Shown piece after piece: positions 48,205-56,466 of a stretch of DNA of 64,000 nt; position 1 is the stretch's first letter, and each line of letters starts with the position of its first letter. A model generated the notes under the pieces. That model was not told where the DNA came from. It searched no databases and saw only the letters and a list, made by a program, of their open reading frames with translations. Position numbers and translations under genes: made by a program. This DNA is from JAJRXR01 sp041402005 (GTDB lineage: Bacteria; Planctomycetota; Phycisphaerae; Phycisphaerales; UBA1924), in assembly GCA_041402005.1 (NCBI GenBank), contig JAWKTB010000001.1:248001-312000 (forward strand). The letters are read 5' to 3'.

Positions 48205-49724
48205 CGCCGCCCCCACGGACCGCGCGAGTTGAGGCGACCCGGCGCCCGGACGGCGACGAGTCCCTCCGGCCCGATCGAGTAGAGCGTCTGCCCCACGATC
48301 GCGGGCGAACCGCCGATCTCGTCCATCTCGTCGAGGACGAAGAGAGGATCGGAGGGCGCCCGCATGGGATCGATCAGGCGCATCTCGGCGTTCGGGAGGA
48401 AGAGGGCGCCCCCCAGGTCGTCATCGTCCATCGCGCCGACGTAGAGCAGCGTCTTGCCCCCCGCACGGACGAGGGCGGGGACGTGCGTCCACCCGCCGAC
48501 GGAGAGAAACTCGCCGTTCTCGAGCAGCCCGTCGCCGTCGTCGTTCCAGGTGTCGAGCGCCGAGTCCCAGAGCATGACCGCCGCACCGCCCAGGTCTTGG
48601 AAGAGTTCGAGTGAGGGCGCCGACCGGTGGTTGAAGAAGAACGTGTCGGGCGGCACGCCCCCCGAAAGCGCGACGAGGCCCTCGCCCAGGGGGACGGGGA
48701 CCGAGTCGGTCCGGTTGCAGGGGACGGACCAGCGCAGCGCCCCGGTGGCGGCGTCGAGCTTGACCATCTCGCCGGCGAGCTGGCCTACGCCGAAGTCGTA
48801 CGTCGCGGCGTACACCGCGCCGTCGTACACGCTCACCCCGCCGAAGAACCCGTCGCCCGAGCCGTTCGTGAAGCTCCACAGCGGCGACGGCGCGCTCTCG
48901 GCGCCAGCGTCGAACGCGAGCACGCGCCCGTCGCTGGTCGCGACGAAGACGCGCCCCGACGCGTAGCTCGGCGAGCCCCCGATCTCGCCACCCGCCAGCG
49001 GGGCCGACCACAGGACGTCGCCCGGCTGATGGGGGTTCACGCCGGCGTCATACGGGTCGACGTTGACGCAGTACAGACGCCCGGGGACGCCCAGGTCGAA
49101 GAGGCTGTAGTCGGTGATGAACGCCCGGTCGCGCGGGCCGCGGTCGCTCGTCACGACGGGCGATGCGTTGACCACGGGATACCCGAGCGGCGCGACCCAA
49201 ACGGTCGAGCCATCGGCGAGGCTCAACGCCCGAAGCTCGGCCCCCGCCGCCACGAGCAGCGTCCCGTTCCGCTTGTCGATCGTCGGCGTGGACCAGGACG
49301 AGGCGAACGGTGGTTGGATCGGCGCCGACCATTGGCAGAGGCCCGAGACCGCGTCGAACGCAAGGGCGACGGGGTCGCCGTCCGCGATGGCGGTCGTACA
49401 GACCAGACCCTCATGCACCACGACACCGACGCCCCCGAGGAAGAACAGCTCGCGCCCGAGGTCGTCCTTGGTCGCCTCCCACGCGATCGCGTCGAGCGTG
49501 GCTGGCCCGGTGTCCGGAGTCTGCGCCCAGGGCGTGCGCCAGGGCGTCCGCCCGAGGTGGGTCCAGCTCCCGACGCTTCCCGGCGCGGGCTCGCCGGGAT
49601 GAGCCGTGCCGGCGGGGGGGCTCCCGGAGGTCTGGTCGGTCACGTCACCCCACGCGGCCAGGGGGACGATCAGGAGTCCCGCCGCCACGAGCATTGTTCG
49701 GGTTGTCGTTCGGAGACCCGTCAT
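48201..49724 (-). CDS. Secreted PQQ-like beta-propeller protein
   Basis: 507 residues with a signal peptide (MTGLRTTTRTMLVAAGLLIVPLAAWG). Repeated blade motifs of the PQQ type follow: GDPVALAFDAVSGLCQWSAP, ELRALSLADGSTVWVAPLG, RVFVATSDGRVLAFDAGAES, MVKLDAATGALRWSVPCNR, and QTLYSIGPEGLVAVRAPGR at the end. This is a propeller of about seven or eight blades. It is the second gene of the operon: 59 bp after the PEP-CTERM-like gene and overlapping the prepilin-like gene. A GAAA-loop hairpin (about 49735-49760), without T-run, lies between it and the first gene. Known surface B12-binding BtuG is also a propeller, but sequence similarity cannot be judged here. Confidence 0.87.
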   Translation of the reverse strand: MTGLRTTTRTMLVAAGLLIVPLAAWGDVTDQTSGSPPAGTAHPGEPAPGSVGSWTHLGRTPWRTPWAQTPDTGPATLDAIAWEATKDDLGRELFFLGGVGVVVHEGLVCTTAIADGDPVALAFDAVSGLCQWSAPIQPPFASSWSTPTIDKRNGTLLVAAGAELRALSLADGSTVWVAPLGYPVVNASPVVTSDRGPRDRAFITDYSLFDLGVPGRLYCVNVDPYDAGVNPHQPGDVLWSAPLAGGEIGGSPSYASGRVFVATSDGRVLAFDAGAESAPSPLWSFTNGSGDGFFGGVSVYDGAVYAATYDFGVGQLAGEMVKLDAATGALRWSVPCNRTDSVPVPLGEGLVALSGGVPPDTFFFNHRSAPSLELFQDLGGAAVMLWDSALDTWNDDGDGLLENGEFLSVGGWTHVPALVRAGGKTLLYVGAMDDDDLGGALFLPNAEMRLIDPMRAPSDPLFVLDEMDEIGGSPAIVGQTLYSIGPEGLVAVRAPGRLNSRGPWGRR

Positions 49725-49783
49725 CTTGAACACGCGTCGCCGGTCTTTCGGCCGGCGGCGCGCCTCTCTCCCCGAGCGGGGCG

Positions 49784-50605
49784 CTACCGCCGTCGCCGGC
49801 GGATCACGGACACACCGACTGGCGCCAGAACGCACAGCCCAGCCGGGCTCGGGACGGACACATCCGCGAAGGCGTCGATCTCGAACGCCTCCCCGGAGAA
49901 GTTGCGGATACGGACGTACGAGATCTCGCTCAGCCCGGTCCCCGCCAGGTCGAAGCCGATCCCCCCGCCCGAGCCGTCGTAGAGATCCACGAGCTGGGCG
50001 TTGGTCAGGCCGGCGAGGTCGGCGAGCTGGATCGAGGGATCGACGGGGCGCGTGAAGTCGGTGAGGAGCGAGCCCGGCGTGCCGTCAAAGGGCCCCGAAT
50101 CCCGGTAGCCCAGCGTCGGAAAGAGGTCGAGGGCGCGCGCGCCGAGCGGGCGCCAATCGACGGCGTCCGTGCTGACCTCGACCGTCGCGACGCCCCCGAC
50201 GCCGAACATCGCGGGCGGATTCCCCACCACCCCCGCCCCGATGAAGCCGGCGTTGCCGAAGATCAGCAGGTCGAGGCCGAACGGGTTGCGGACGTCGTCG
50301 ACGACGGGCTCGTTGAAGCGGACGATGAGCACGCCGCCGGCGCCGATCGAGACGAGCTCGTCATTCCCGAACGCGGGGCTGAAGGGGCTGACGACGCCCG
50401 GGAAGCCCGCGGCCTCGCCGCTGAACCGCTCGGGCGAGCCCAGTGCCGTCGCCGGGTCGGTGAAGCCCCCCGCCGGGTTCGAGCCCCCGAAGTACGCGAG
50501 GACCGCGTCGGCCCAGGGGTCTGCCGCTCGCGCTTGTGAGGTTGCGTGACACATGATGAGCGCACCGACAGCAATGGCGGCGAACGCCTTGCGTGACCTT
50601 GACAT
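49784..50605 (-). CDS. Surface protein with PEP-CTERM-like sorting end, behind a cobalamin-riboswitch-like leader
   Basis: 273 residues. A signal peptide (about 1-28) is followed by a beta-sandwich-like domain with DPATALGSPERFSGEAAGFP, LVSIGAGGVLIVRFNEPVVD, PFGLDLLIFGNAGF, VATVEVSTDAVDWRPLGARA and GIGFDLAGTGLSEISYVRIR. The C-terminus, VPSPAGLCVLAPVGVSVIRR plus further Arg, has the PEP-CTERM layout: a short P-x-P motif, a hydrophobic stretch and a basic cluster. Exosortase would anchor it to the surface. The family resembles 'cell surface protein' genes I recall near B12 riboswitches; binding of cobalamin is inference. It is the first gene of a four-gene minus-strand operon. Confidence 0.82.
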   Translation of the reverse strand: MSRSRKAFAAIAVGALIMCHATSQARAADPWADAVLAYFGGSNPAGGFTDPATALGSPERFSGEAAGFPGVVSPFSPAFGNDELVSIGAGGVLIVRFNEPVVDDVRNPFGLDLLIFGNAGFIGAGVVGNPPAMFGVGGVATVEVSTDAVDWRPLGARALDLFPTLGYRDSGPFDGTPGSLLTDFTRPVDPSIQLADLAGLTNAQLVDLYDGSGGGIGFDLAGTGLSEISYVRIRNFSGEAFEIDAFADVSVPSPAGLCVLAPVGVSVIRRRRR

Positions 50606-50787
50606 GGATCTCCCTCTCTCTCGCCGCCGGGATTCCAACCCCGACGTCCGTGGTCCTCGCCCCGTGATCGCGCGGGACGGCTTCCGGGCACACAGCCGGG
50701 CGTTCTCGCCGGGTTGTCCGAGGGGGAAACGCGCGGAAGCGAGCGCGTCACACCGTCGGGCCCGATGTCGCGAGGGCGCCCACGATC

Positions 50788-50915
50788 GTGTCAGCGGCAG
50801 GTCTTCCGGCTCCGGGCTCAGCGAGGGCCAACCTTCCCGCCGAGTGCGCGCGTTCTCTCGCGCGTTCGGCAGTGGCTCGTGCGCCCGGCAGATCCCGACG
50901 ATCCCCGGCCCGCAC
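50788..50915 (-). promoter_or_regulatory. Cobalamin-riboswitch-like leader
   Basis: On the minus strand the core reads GAGCCACTG (complement of about 50870-50878), CGGGAAGG (50831-50838) and, after CTGAGCCCGGAGCC, GGAAGACCTGCC (50797-50808). These are the conserved blocks of cobalamin riboswitches in the right order and spacing. The 5' block with the usual GGTGC and CCCGCAACTGT words is not clear, so it may be a variant. The first gene starts about 185 nt downstream. A hairpin AAATA-CCTGA...TCAGG-TTATTT (50921-50945) sits just 5'. The remaining stretch to 51150 holds nothing I can identify. Confidence 0.72.
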
Positions 50916-51150
50916 GCCCAAAATAACCTGAAAAATCAGGTATTTCGGGGGCTCGCGTCGTCACCCGTTACGGCGGCGCGTCCGCGGCGGCTTCTCACCG
51001 CACTTCCCATTTCGCCCTCCGCCACCCTCCGAACGGGCGGTCTCGGGCGCCACTGACGTCATAAAGCGTAACGCCCGCGCGGGGTTCGATCAACCGCCCT
51101 GAATGGTGGGGACGAGGCCGGCGCGGGATCCGCTTGCAAGCCGTTCGGGT

Positions 51151-52242
51151 TTAGCCGTAAAGCACGGCGCTCTCGAGACGTCTGGCCGGGCCGGTCGCGT
51201 CGCGGACGGCGAACGACCCCCCGGGGAGCATGCACGCCGACCCGTACGCCCCGTCCTTGCGCAAGGCGTACATCGTCACGTTGAAGTTCGGACGTCCGCT
51301 CGCGTCGAGAAGATCCTTGCGCTTTGTTTTGTGCGCGATCCGCTCGAGCACGCTCAGGCAGGCTTCGGTCGGCGACATCCCCCGCTCCATCAGTTGCACC
51401 GCCAGAAAAGACCCGCACACCTGGATCACGGCCTCGCCCCGCCCGGTGGCGCCGGCGCTGCCGACGTCGTTGTCCACGTACATCCCCGCGCCGATGATCG
51501 GCGAGTCGCCCACGCGCCCCGGGATCTTCCAGCTCAGCCCGCTCGTCGTGGTCGTGGCGGCGACGCTCCCGTCGGGTGCGACCGCCCCGCAGTGGATCGT
51601 GCCGTAGGTGTGCAGGATGGCGCGGGCCTCCTCGGGCGCCATGCCGCTCTCCTTGCCGAACCTGATGATCTGGTCGTCGTCGAGCCAGTCGTCGTTCGGG
51701 TTGGCGTTGCGCTTCCAGCGGAGCCAGGCCTCCCGGGACTTCTCGGTGAGCAGGTCCTCCTCCTTGAACCCGTGGGCGACCGCGAAGCGCCGGGCGCCGT
51801 CGCCCACGATCATCACGTGGTCGGTCTCCTGGAGCACCCTGAGCGCGACCGCCGCCGGGTTCTTGATCTTCTCGATGCAGGCGACGGCGCCCGCCTTGTG
51901 CGTCGGGCCGTGCATCACGGAGGCGTCGAGCTGGACCACACCCTCCTCGTTGGGCAGTCCGCCATAGCCCACGCTCATGTCGTCGGGGTCGGACTCGACG
52001 ATGCCGACGCCCGCGACGACCGCCGGCGCCGGGTCGGATCCGCCCTGGATCAGCTCCCAGGCCCGCTCGACGGCGCGCACCCCATTGCCCGAGGCAATGA
52101 CGCATGGGCCCCGATGGTCGTCACCCGGCGCGAGCGAGGCGCCGCCACTGGGCCTCTCGCCCGCAATGCCTCTCCCCGCCGCGATCGCGCCCGCCGCGAG
52201 CGAGGTGGTGGCCAGGAACGTCCGACGATTGATCTGGTTCAT
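51151..52242 (-). CDS. Isoaspartyl peptidase/N4-glycosylasparaginase family protein with Tat signal
   Basis: 363 residues. The N-terminus NRRTFLATTSLAAGAIAAG is a Tat signal. The Ntn-hydrolase nucleophile is the Thr in TYGTIHCGAVAPDG (about residue 215), where the precursor cleaves itself; RVGDSPIIGAGMYVDNDVGS and GATGRGEAVIQVCG form the substrate site as in glycosylasparaginases. The protein would hydrolyse Asn-linked glycan or beta-aspartyl bonds outside the cytoplasm. It lies between the cobalamin leader and the divergent PPK2 gene. Confidence 0.93.
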   Translation of the reverse strand: MNQINRRTFLATTSLAAGAIAAGRGIAGERPSGGASLAPGDDHRGPCVIASGNGVRAVERAWELIQGGSDPAPAVVAGVGIVESDPDDMSVGYGGLPNEEGVVQLDASVMHGPTHKAGAVACIEKIKNPAAVALRVLQETDHVMIVGDGARRFAVAHGFKEEDLLTEKSREAWLRWKRNANPNDDWLDDDQIIRFGKESGMAPEEARAILHTYGTIHCGAVAPDGSVAATTTTSGLSWKIPGRVGDSPIIGAGMYVDNDVGSAGATGRGEAVIQVCGSFLAVQLMERGMSPTEACLSVLERIAHKTKRKDLLDASGRPNFNVTMYALRKDGAYGSACMLPGGSFAVRDATGPARRLESAVLYG

Positions 52243-52325
52243 CGCCCCAGTGTTGCAGAAGCTCGCCGAGGCTTCACGCTCGGCAGCGCATGTTCACGAC
52301 CCCCGGGCGCGGGTACGCTCGCCCC

Positions 52326-53159
52326 ATGAGCCTGATCGACCGATTCCGCGTCGAGCCCGGCAAGACCGCGGGCCTGTCCAAGCGTGACCCCGCGGAGACC
52401 GCCGGCGTGGACCACGCCGAGGCCGACGATCGCCTCGCCGCCAACGTCGAAGCGATCGACGCCCTGCAGCAGCGTCTGTACGCCGAGCACACGCGGGCGC
52501 TGCTCGTCGTCCTCCAGGCGATGGACGCCGCGGGCAAGGACTCGACCATCCGCCACGTCTTCGGCCCGCTCAACCCCCAGGGCGTGCAGGTCAAGGCGTT
52601 CAAGAAGCCCACGCCCGACGAGCTTGCCCACGACTTCCTCTGGCGCGTCCACCAGGCGACTCCCCGGCGCGGGCACATCGCGATCTTCAACCGCTCGCAC
52701 TACGAGGACGTCCTGGTGGTCCGCGTGGACAAGCTCGTCCCCGAGTCGGTCTGGCGCGATCGGTACGACCAGATCAACGGCTTCGAGCGCCTCCTCTGCG
52801 AGGCGGGGACCAAGGTCGTCAAGATCCATCTGCTCATCTCCCCCGAGCGCCAGCGCGAGAAGCTGATGCGACGCATCACCGACCCACGCCGCAACTGGAA
52901 GTTCGAGGCGGAGGACTTCGAGACCCGCAAGAAGTGGGGGGCGTACCGCGAGGCGTACGAGGAGGCGATCACCCGCACCTCGACCAAGCACGCGCCCTGG
53001 TACGTCGTGCCGACCGACAAGAAGTGGTTCCGCCTGCTCGTCGTCTCCGAGATCATCCGCGCCGAGCTGGAGGCGATGAAGCCCGAGTTCCCGGCGCTCA
53101 AGATCGAGCCGGCCGCCGCGATGAAGCTGCTCGAGGAGCTCAACGAGTCGTCGCCCTGA
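52326..53159 (+). CDS. ppk2: Polyphosphate kinase 2 family protein
   Basis: 277 residues. The P-loop lies in LQAMDAAGKDSTIRHVFGPL, with NPQGVQVKAFKKPTPDELAH, RRGHIAIFNRSHYEDVLVVR (Walker B/lid region) and KKWGAYREAYEEAITRTSTK following the PPK2 class I/III pattern. These enzymes use polyphosphate to phosphorylate nucleoside mono- or diphosphates. TACGCT (52314-52319) ends 6 nt before the ATG and no ribosome binding site is present, so a leaderless transcript is likely. The next gene, recQ-like, starts about 20 bp later. Confidence 0.94.
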   Translation: MSLIDRFRVEPGKTAGLSKRDPAETAGVDHAEADDRLAANVEAIDALQQRLYAEHTRALLVVLQAMDAAGKDSTIRHVFGPLNPQGVQVKAFKKPTPDELAHDFLWRVHQATPRRGHIAIFNRSHYEDVLVVRVDKLVPESVWRDRYDQINGFERLLCEAGTKVVKIHLLISPERQREKLMRRITDPRRNWKFEAEDFETRKKWGAYREAYEEAITRTSTKHAPWYVVPTDKKWFRLLVVSEIIRAELEAMKPEFPALKIEPAAAMKLLEELNESSP

Positions 53160-53181
53160 CGCGCGGGCGATACCCTTGGGC

Positions 53182-54705
53182 GTGACGACCCGGGATCGAA
53201 ACGTGACGATGGACGACGCGCTCGCGGTGTTGCGAGAGCGTTTCGGCTTCGTCGCGCTCCGCCCCCTCCAGGGCGAGATCATCGCGTGGATCCTCGCCGG
53301 GCGCGACGCCCTGGTCGTCATGCCCACCGGCTCGGGCAAGAGCCTCTGCTACCAGCTCCCCGCCCTCGCGCTGCCCGGGCGCGACGATTCGGGCCCCGGC
53401 GTGGCGGTCGTCTTCAGCCCCCTCATCGCCCTCATGGAGGACCAGGTCGGCGCGCTCAAGCGCAAGGGCATCCAGGGCGAGTACGTCAACTCCACCCTTG
53501 ACAAGCGAGAGCGCGAGGCGAGGTACGAGAAGCTCGCCCAAGGCGCGTACGAGCTGATTTACGCGACGCCCGAGCGGATGCACAAGCCAGGCTTCGTGCG
53601 CGCCCTCGAGCGCGTCCCGGGCGGCGTCAAGCTGCTCGCCGTCGACGAGGCCCACTGCGTCTCCAAATGGGGGCACGACCTCCGCCCCGCCTACCAGCAG
53701 GTCGGCGAGTTCCGCGAGACGCTTGGCAACCCCGTCACGATCGCCCTGACCGCGACCGCGACGCGTGCCGTCCGCGAGGACATCCGCGCGACGCTCCGCC
53801 TCGATGAGGCCTCGATGCCCCTGTTCGCCTCGCCGATCGACCGCCCGAACCTCGACCTCCGCGTCGAGCCTGTCTGGTCAGACCGGGAGAAGACCGACGC
53901 GATCCGCGCGCTCTGCACGCGCCACCCGGGCACGGGCATCGTCTACTTCTCACTCATCAAGGACCTCGAACGCTTCGAGGTTGAGTTGCGCCGGGCGCTG
54001 CCCGAGCGCGAGGTCGCGTTCTACCACGGGCGCCTCGATCCGCGGCAGAAGAAGCGGATTTCCCGCCGCTTCGTCGAGGCGACGCCCGACGATCGCCTGC
54101 TCCTGCTCGCGACAAACGCCTTCGGCATGGGCGTGGACAAACCCGACATCCGCTTCATCGTGCATGCCCAGGTCCCGGGCTCGGTCGAGGCATACCACCA
54201 GGAGGTCGGGCGGGCCGGGCGCGACGCCGAGCCCAGCGAGTGCGTCCTGCTGTATTCCCAGGACGACCTCGCCATCCAACACCAGTTCGTCGAGTGGCAG
54301 AACCCATCGCCCGACTTTCTCGTGGAGGTCTGGACTGCGATCGAGCGCGCGCACGGCGCCGACGCCCACGCCGACTTCGACGCTGAGGAAATCCGCCTCG
54401 ACGTCGTCGGGCGCGGGCACCGACACGGCAGGGGCGGGGGCCAGCTCGAGTACGCGCTCATCGCGCTCGAGAAGCTCGGCCTCATCGAGCCCACCTCGAT
54501 CCCCGGGCGCTACCGCCCCGCGGAGCCCGACGACGACCGCGTCGCGGGCCATGGCATCGACGAGCTGATCGACGCCGAGGCGATCGAGGCCAAGCGCAAG
54601 CGGGATCTGGCCCGCCTGCTCGACGTCGTGAAGCTGACCCAGGCCGACGACATCCACGCCTTCATCGCGGCGTACTTCGATCTTCAGGCGAGCTCGCCCG
54701 TCTGA
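53182..54705 (+). CDS. recQ: RecQ-type ATP-dependent DNA helicase
   Basis: About 507 residues from the GTG at 53182; the ATG at 53209 is an alternative. I prefer the GTG because TACCCT (53171-53176) ends 5 nt before it, the leaderless pattern of this region. Motif I is VVMPTGSGKSLCYQLPALAL, motif II LLAVDEAHCVSKWGHDLRPA, then LTATATRAVREDI, and motifs V/VI LLLATNAFGMGVDKPDIRF and YHQEVGRAGRDAEPSECVLL. The zinc-binding/RQC part is reduced: few Cys remain after motif VI and no HRDC domain is seen, so this is a short RecQ. Confidence 0.93.
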   Translation: MTTRDRNVTMDDALAVLRERFGFVALRPLQGEIIAWILAGRDALVVMPTGSGKSLCYQLPALALPGRDDSGPGVAVVFSPLIALMEDQVGALKRKGIQGEYVNSTLDKREREARYEKLAQGAYELIYATPERMHKPGFVRALERVPGGVKLLAVDEAHCVSKWGHDLRPAYQQVGEFRETLGNPVTIALTATATRAVREDIRATLRLDEASMPLFASPIDRPNLDLRVEPVWSDREKTDAIRALCTRHPGTGIVYFSLIKDLERFEVELRRALPEREVAFYHGRLDPRQKKRISRRFVEATPDDRLLLLATNAFGMGVDKPDIRFIVHAQVPGSVEAYHQEVGRAGRDAEPSECVLLYSQDDLAIQHQFVEWQNPSPDFLVEVWTAIERAHGADAHADFDAEEIRLDVVGRGHRHGRGGGQLEYALIALEKLGLIEPTSIPGRYRPAEPDDDRVAGHGIDELIDAEAIEAKRKRDLARLLDVVKLTQADDIHAFIAAYFDLQASSPV

Positions 54706-54791
54706 TGGGCGCAAAGAGAGGGCGCGCCAATCGAGCAAGGGGGGGGAGCTCAACGGGCGCGCCCGATCTCATTCAGGTCTGGATGCGAGCG

Positions 54792-55262
54792 TCAATCGGC
54801 GAGGTACGCCTTGAGCATCCAGATGTCTTTCTCGATCTGATCGCGGATGGAGTCTAGGAGGTTTTCCGTCCCCCGGTCGTTCGCCTTGATCGCCTTCTCG
54901 ATCGTCTCGCCCATCCGGGCGTGCGCGAGCCCGATGTCGTCGACGGTCGATCGCACCCGGTCGGTCGCCTCGAGGCCGACCGCCCGCTCCTTGATCGCCG
55001 ACATCTTGACCGCCTCGCCGAGCGTGCCGATCGGCTTGTGCCCGATCGCAAGCAGACGCTCGGCGAGCTGGTCCGCGATCTCCCCCCAGCGCCGGTACAG
55101 CTCCTCGTACTTCTCGTGCAGGCGGAAGAACTGCGGGCCCGACACGTTCCAGTGGTCGTTGTGCAGCTTGAACCACATCACGGTCGCGTCGGCGAGCAGG
55201 GCGTTCAGAGCCGCGGCGGTCTCGGCGGAGGACTCGAGCTTCGTCTGTGTCATGGGTGTCAT
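54792..55262 (-). CDS. dps: Dps/ferritin-like DNA protection protein
   Basis: 156 residues. The ferroxidase signature is complete: KLHNDHWNVSGPQFFRLHEK with His37 and His49, and GEIADQLAERLLAIGHKPIG with Asp64 and Glu68. Dps dodecamers oxidise and store iron with peroxide and shield DNA. Two ATG codons (55262 and 55253) are possible. Neither has a ribosome binding site, and the promoter -10 lies so close that the first would be leaderless. A PerR/Fur-type palindrome overlaps that promoter. Confidence 0.93.
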   Translation of the reverse strand: MTPMTQTKLESSAETAAALNALLADATVMWFKLHNDHWNVSGPQFFRLHEKYEELYRRWGEIADQLAERLLAIGHKPIGTLGEAVKMSAIKERAVGLEATDRVRSTVDDIGLAHARMGETIEKAIKANDRGTENLLDSIRDQIEKDIWMLKAYLAD

Positions 55263-55263
55263 C

Positions 55264-55300
55264 TTAGAATCATTCTAGGCTGTTTGAACTGCTCCGACAA
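55264..55300 (-). promoter_or_regulatory. dps promoter overlapped by PerR/Fur-type box
   Basis: On the minus strand, TTGTCG (55295-55300) and TAGAAT (55272-55277) are 17 bp apart. TAGAAT is the left half of CTAGAATGATTCTAA (55264-55278), a 7-1-7 near-perfect palindrome like the PerR box TTAGAATNATTCTAA. A repressor bound here would block the -10. Confidence 0.7.
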
Positions 55301-55359
55301 CGCGCCCACGCCCCGGGGGCGGTAGGATGCGGTTTGGTGAACCGCAAGGGAGGAACGCA

Positions 55360-55692
55360 ATGAGCGACCCGGTCAAGAGCCTTGAGATCGAAGACCTCTC
55401 CGTCGGCGCCGGCACGGAGTGCCAGCCCGGCGCCACCGTCAATGTCCACTACAAGGGCACGCTGATGGACGGCACCGTCTTCGACTCCTCCTACGACCGG
55501 GGAGAGCCCGTCGAGTTCCCCCTGCGCAACCTCATCCCGGGCTGGCAGAAGGGAATCCCCGGCATGAAGGTCGGGGGCAAGCGCAAGCTGAAGATCCCCT
55601 ACGCCTTGGCGTACGGCGAGCATGGCAGTCCGCCCGTCATCCCGCCGCGTGCGGATCTGGTCTTCGAAATCGAACTGCTCGGCGTGTCCTGA
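55360..55692 (+). CDS. FKBP-type peptidyl-prolyl cis-trans isomerase
   Basis: 110 residues with AAGGGAGGAA just before the ATG. A single FKBP domain: TVNVHYKGTLMDGTVFDSSY, DRGEPVEFPLRNLIPGWQKG, GMKVGGKRKLKIPYALAYGE, SPPVIPPRADLVFEIELLGV. The key aromatic pocket residues (Tyr, Phe, Trp in PGW, Tyr in AYG) are present. There is no signal, so it is cytoplasmic. It is divergent from dps. Confidence 0.95.
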   Translation: MSDPVKSLEIEDLSVGAGTECQPGATVNVHYKGTLMDGTVFDSSYDRGEPVEFPLRNLIPGWQKGIPGMKVGGKRKLKIPYALAYGEHGSPPVIPPRADLVFEIELLGVS

Positions 55693-55705
55693 GGCGCGCC
55701 CGAGT

Positions 55706-56413
55706 TCAGGGCGCGGTCATGCCGCCGATCATCGTGTTCCAGGCGCCCTCCGCGGCGCGCATCGCGTCCTCGGGCCCCGTCATCTTGACGAAGACCAGCC
55801 CGTTGGGCGTCTCGACCACCGCGCCACGCAGCATCTGGTAGGGGATCTCCCGCTGCGCCTGGCCAGGCATGCCCGAGACGAACGTCCCGGTCATCTCGAC
55901 GACGTGGACGGTCATCCCGCCGATCTCGCGCACCTCGTCGCGCGGACGCTGCCCCTCGCCCGTCACGTTGTCCAGCATCTGCGCTCCCCACCGGGAGAGG
56001 TTCTGCTGCACCGTCCCGCCGGCCGTGGAGAACGTCACCAGGCTCTCGCCCAGGGGGTTGGGCACGTGCAGCTCCGCGGCCCGCATCGGGCTGCTCGGCG
56101 CGACCGCCGTCCAACCGGGCGGGATCGACCAGCGCAACCCCCCGACCTCGACCGCCTCGGCGCCCGAGATCTCGTCGGCGAGGCCCGAGGTCGCCGCGTC
56201 GCGCTGCTCGATCTGGTCGCGCAGGTCCTTGGCCTGCTTGGCCGACCGACCCAGCAGCGACTGCGGGTTGTCCGAGAGGTTGTCGAGGGGCTCGGACGAT
56301 GACGACGACGAGGACGAGGAGCTGGAACTCTCCTCACACCCCGAGATGAGCACGAGGCATGACATGGCGCAGGCCGCCAGGGTCGCGGCGTGGATCGTGT
56401 GTCGTGTGAGCAT
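55706..56413 (-). CDS. Lipoprotein of unknown function with poly-Ser linker
   Basis: 235 residues. Signal peptide with lipobox LISGC (Cys26), then EES followed by a run of Ser, a typical flexible linker. A short coiled coil (RSAKQAKDLRDQIEQRDAA) precedes a globular part: RWSIPPGWTAVAPSSPMRAA, VTFSTAGGTVQQNLSRWGAQ and NGLVFVKMTGPEDAMRAAEG. The globular part resembles PsbP/MOG1-like 'DUF1795' domains (IPPGW..., W-N-M at the end), but this is uncertain. TACACT (complement 56420-56425) ends 6 nt before the ATG, suggesting leaderless expression. Confidence 0.8.
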   Translation of the reverse strand: MLTRHTIHAATLAACAMSCLVLISGCEESSSSSSSSSSSSEPLDNLSDNPQSLLGRSAKQAKDLRDQIEQRDAATSGLADEISGAEAVEVGGLRWSIPPGWTAVAPSSPMRAAELHVPNPLGESLVTFSTAGGTVQQNLSRWGAQMLDNVTGEGQRPRDEVREIGGMTVHVVEMTGTFVSGMPGQAQREIPYQMLRGAVVETPNGLVFVKMTGPEDAMRAAEGAWNTMIGGMTAP

Positions 56414-56466
56414 GGGCGCAGTGTATGCGAGCAAGCCTGGTTTCAGGGAGAACCACTTTGGGAGGC

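Noticed and set aside
49735..49760. Terminator between the first two genes of the cobalamin-linked operon
   Set aside because: The hairpin with GAAA loop has no T-run on either strand, so it more likely stabilises or processes the transcript.
54717..54780. Terminator after recQ from GGGCGCGCC and GGGCGCGCCC words
   Set aside because: The arms are far apart with a G-rich loop and no T-run; the call is not supported.
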